Origin: CAIQIA01 sp049317465
GTDB lineage: Bacteria > Cyanobacteriota > Cyanobacteriia > PCC-6307 > Cyanobiaceae
Direction: 5' to 3'
Assembly: GCA_049317465.1 (NCBI GenBank)
Contig: JBMOIF010000005.1
Span: 1-53,883 of the forward strand
DNA: 53,883 nt
The notes under the pieces are model-generated. The model made no database searches. It had not been told where the DNA came from and saw nothing but the letters and a program-made list of their open reading frames with translations. This document shows positions 53,754 through 53,883 of this stretch, piece after piece; the stretch's first letter is position 1; each line of letters starts with the position of its first letter. Made by a program: the position numbers and the translations under genes.

Positions 53754-53883
53754 GTGGTCCGGAGCGGACCCGTCGACACCGGGAACGGTTCGCCGATTCC
53801 CCAGCCGACGACCTGCTACGGTTCACAAGTCGCCTGAGAGGGCGGCAGCACCTGGACAACCGAAAAGCTTAAGGAACCGACGT
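53754..53883 (+). ncRNA. Structured 5' leader or small RNA candidate, cut by window edge
   Basis: Four helices can be drawn in order: GGTCCG-GAG-CGGACC (53756-53770); a hairpin GGGAA-CGG-TTCG-CCG-A-TTCCC inside CGTCG/CGACG (53771-53810); a closing stem CGGTTC/GAACCG (53819-53824 with 53874-53879); and inside it GTCGCC/GGCGGC. No start codon with a Shine-Dalgarno is seen before the edge. It resembles a riboswitch layout but matches no known class confidently. Confidence 0.35.

Noticed and set aside
53819..53883. Glutamine (glnA) or TPP riboswitch
   Set aside because: Outer stem and CTGAGAGGG-like words suggest them, but the GGAAGUA core of the glutamine class and the TPP pyrophosphate-binding segment are missing.

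Overview
The window is a GC-rich, gene-dense stretch of a cyanobacterial chromosome. It encodes the magnesium-chelatase H subunit, a high-light-inducible protein, a CPP1-like protein, CGLD27 and many DUF families restricted to cyanobacteria. The phosphoribulokinase is a short, proteobacterial-type (class I) enzyme. Together with the high GC content and very tight packing this points to an alpha-cyanobacterium of the Cyanobium/Synechococcus picocyanobacterial group; the lineage is inferred, not proven. No phage, transposon, CRISPR array, rRNA or clear genomic island was seen, so it reads as core chromosome.

Layout. 1-5.9 kb: a 5'-truncated sigma factor, a DUF92/VTE6-like membrane protein, small unknowns, rsmE, a DUF3531 protein, an ECF-like ATPase overlapping hslO, and a CPP1-like protein. 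5.9-11.3 kb: prfC, a Coq4-family protein, and a divergent B12-dependent ribonucleotide reductase. 11.4 kb: tRNA-Ser(UGA). 11.9-15.6 kb: an OmpR-type regulator and EnvZ-type kinase, followed on the same strand by a small ORF and a GT39-like glycosyltransferase. 15.8-19.2 kb: an EF-hand protein, a yeast-type cytosine deaminase and a large hybrid-like histidine kinase. 19.2-21.2 kb: a DUF3038-DUF4335-small protein operon. 21.2-27.7 kb: apt, DUF2949, a UbiH-like monooxygenase, hli and chlH. 27.7-34.1 kb: dapB, a membrane protein, folP-tpiA, an S4 protein, an ABC exporter and small DUF proteins. 34.1-40.2 kb: carB, then DUF3318-rsfS-CGLD27-asparaginase, then initiator tRNA with a strong terminator. 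40.2-45.5 kb: DUF2811, a sirohydrochlorin cobaltochelatase with a His-rich tail, a Gfo/Idh/MocA oxidoreductase, accD and prepilin peptidase. 45.6-53.7 kb: prk, and the run F420-ligase-like / GNAT-like / ruvX / DUF3727 / yqeG / proB / lpxD / leuB. The last 220 bases hold a promoter and a structured leader RNA candidate for a gene beyond the edge.

How the genes fit together. Many neighbours overlap by 4 bases (ATGA, GTGA or TTGA), so translational coupling is the rule. Themes are tetrapyrrole and photosynthesis supply (chlH, CPP1-like, hli, sirohydrochlorin chelatase), carbon fixation and lipid precursors (prk, tpiA, accD), amino-acid synthesis (dapB, leuB, proB, carB) and folate. The cobaltochelatase and the adenosylcobalamin-dependent ribonucleotide reductase link cobalt supply to DNA synthesis. 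Coq4- and UbiH-family proteins occur although cyanobacteria make plastoquinone rather than ubiquinone.
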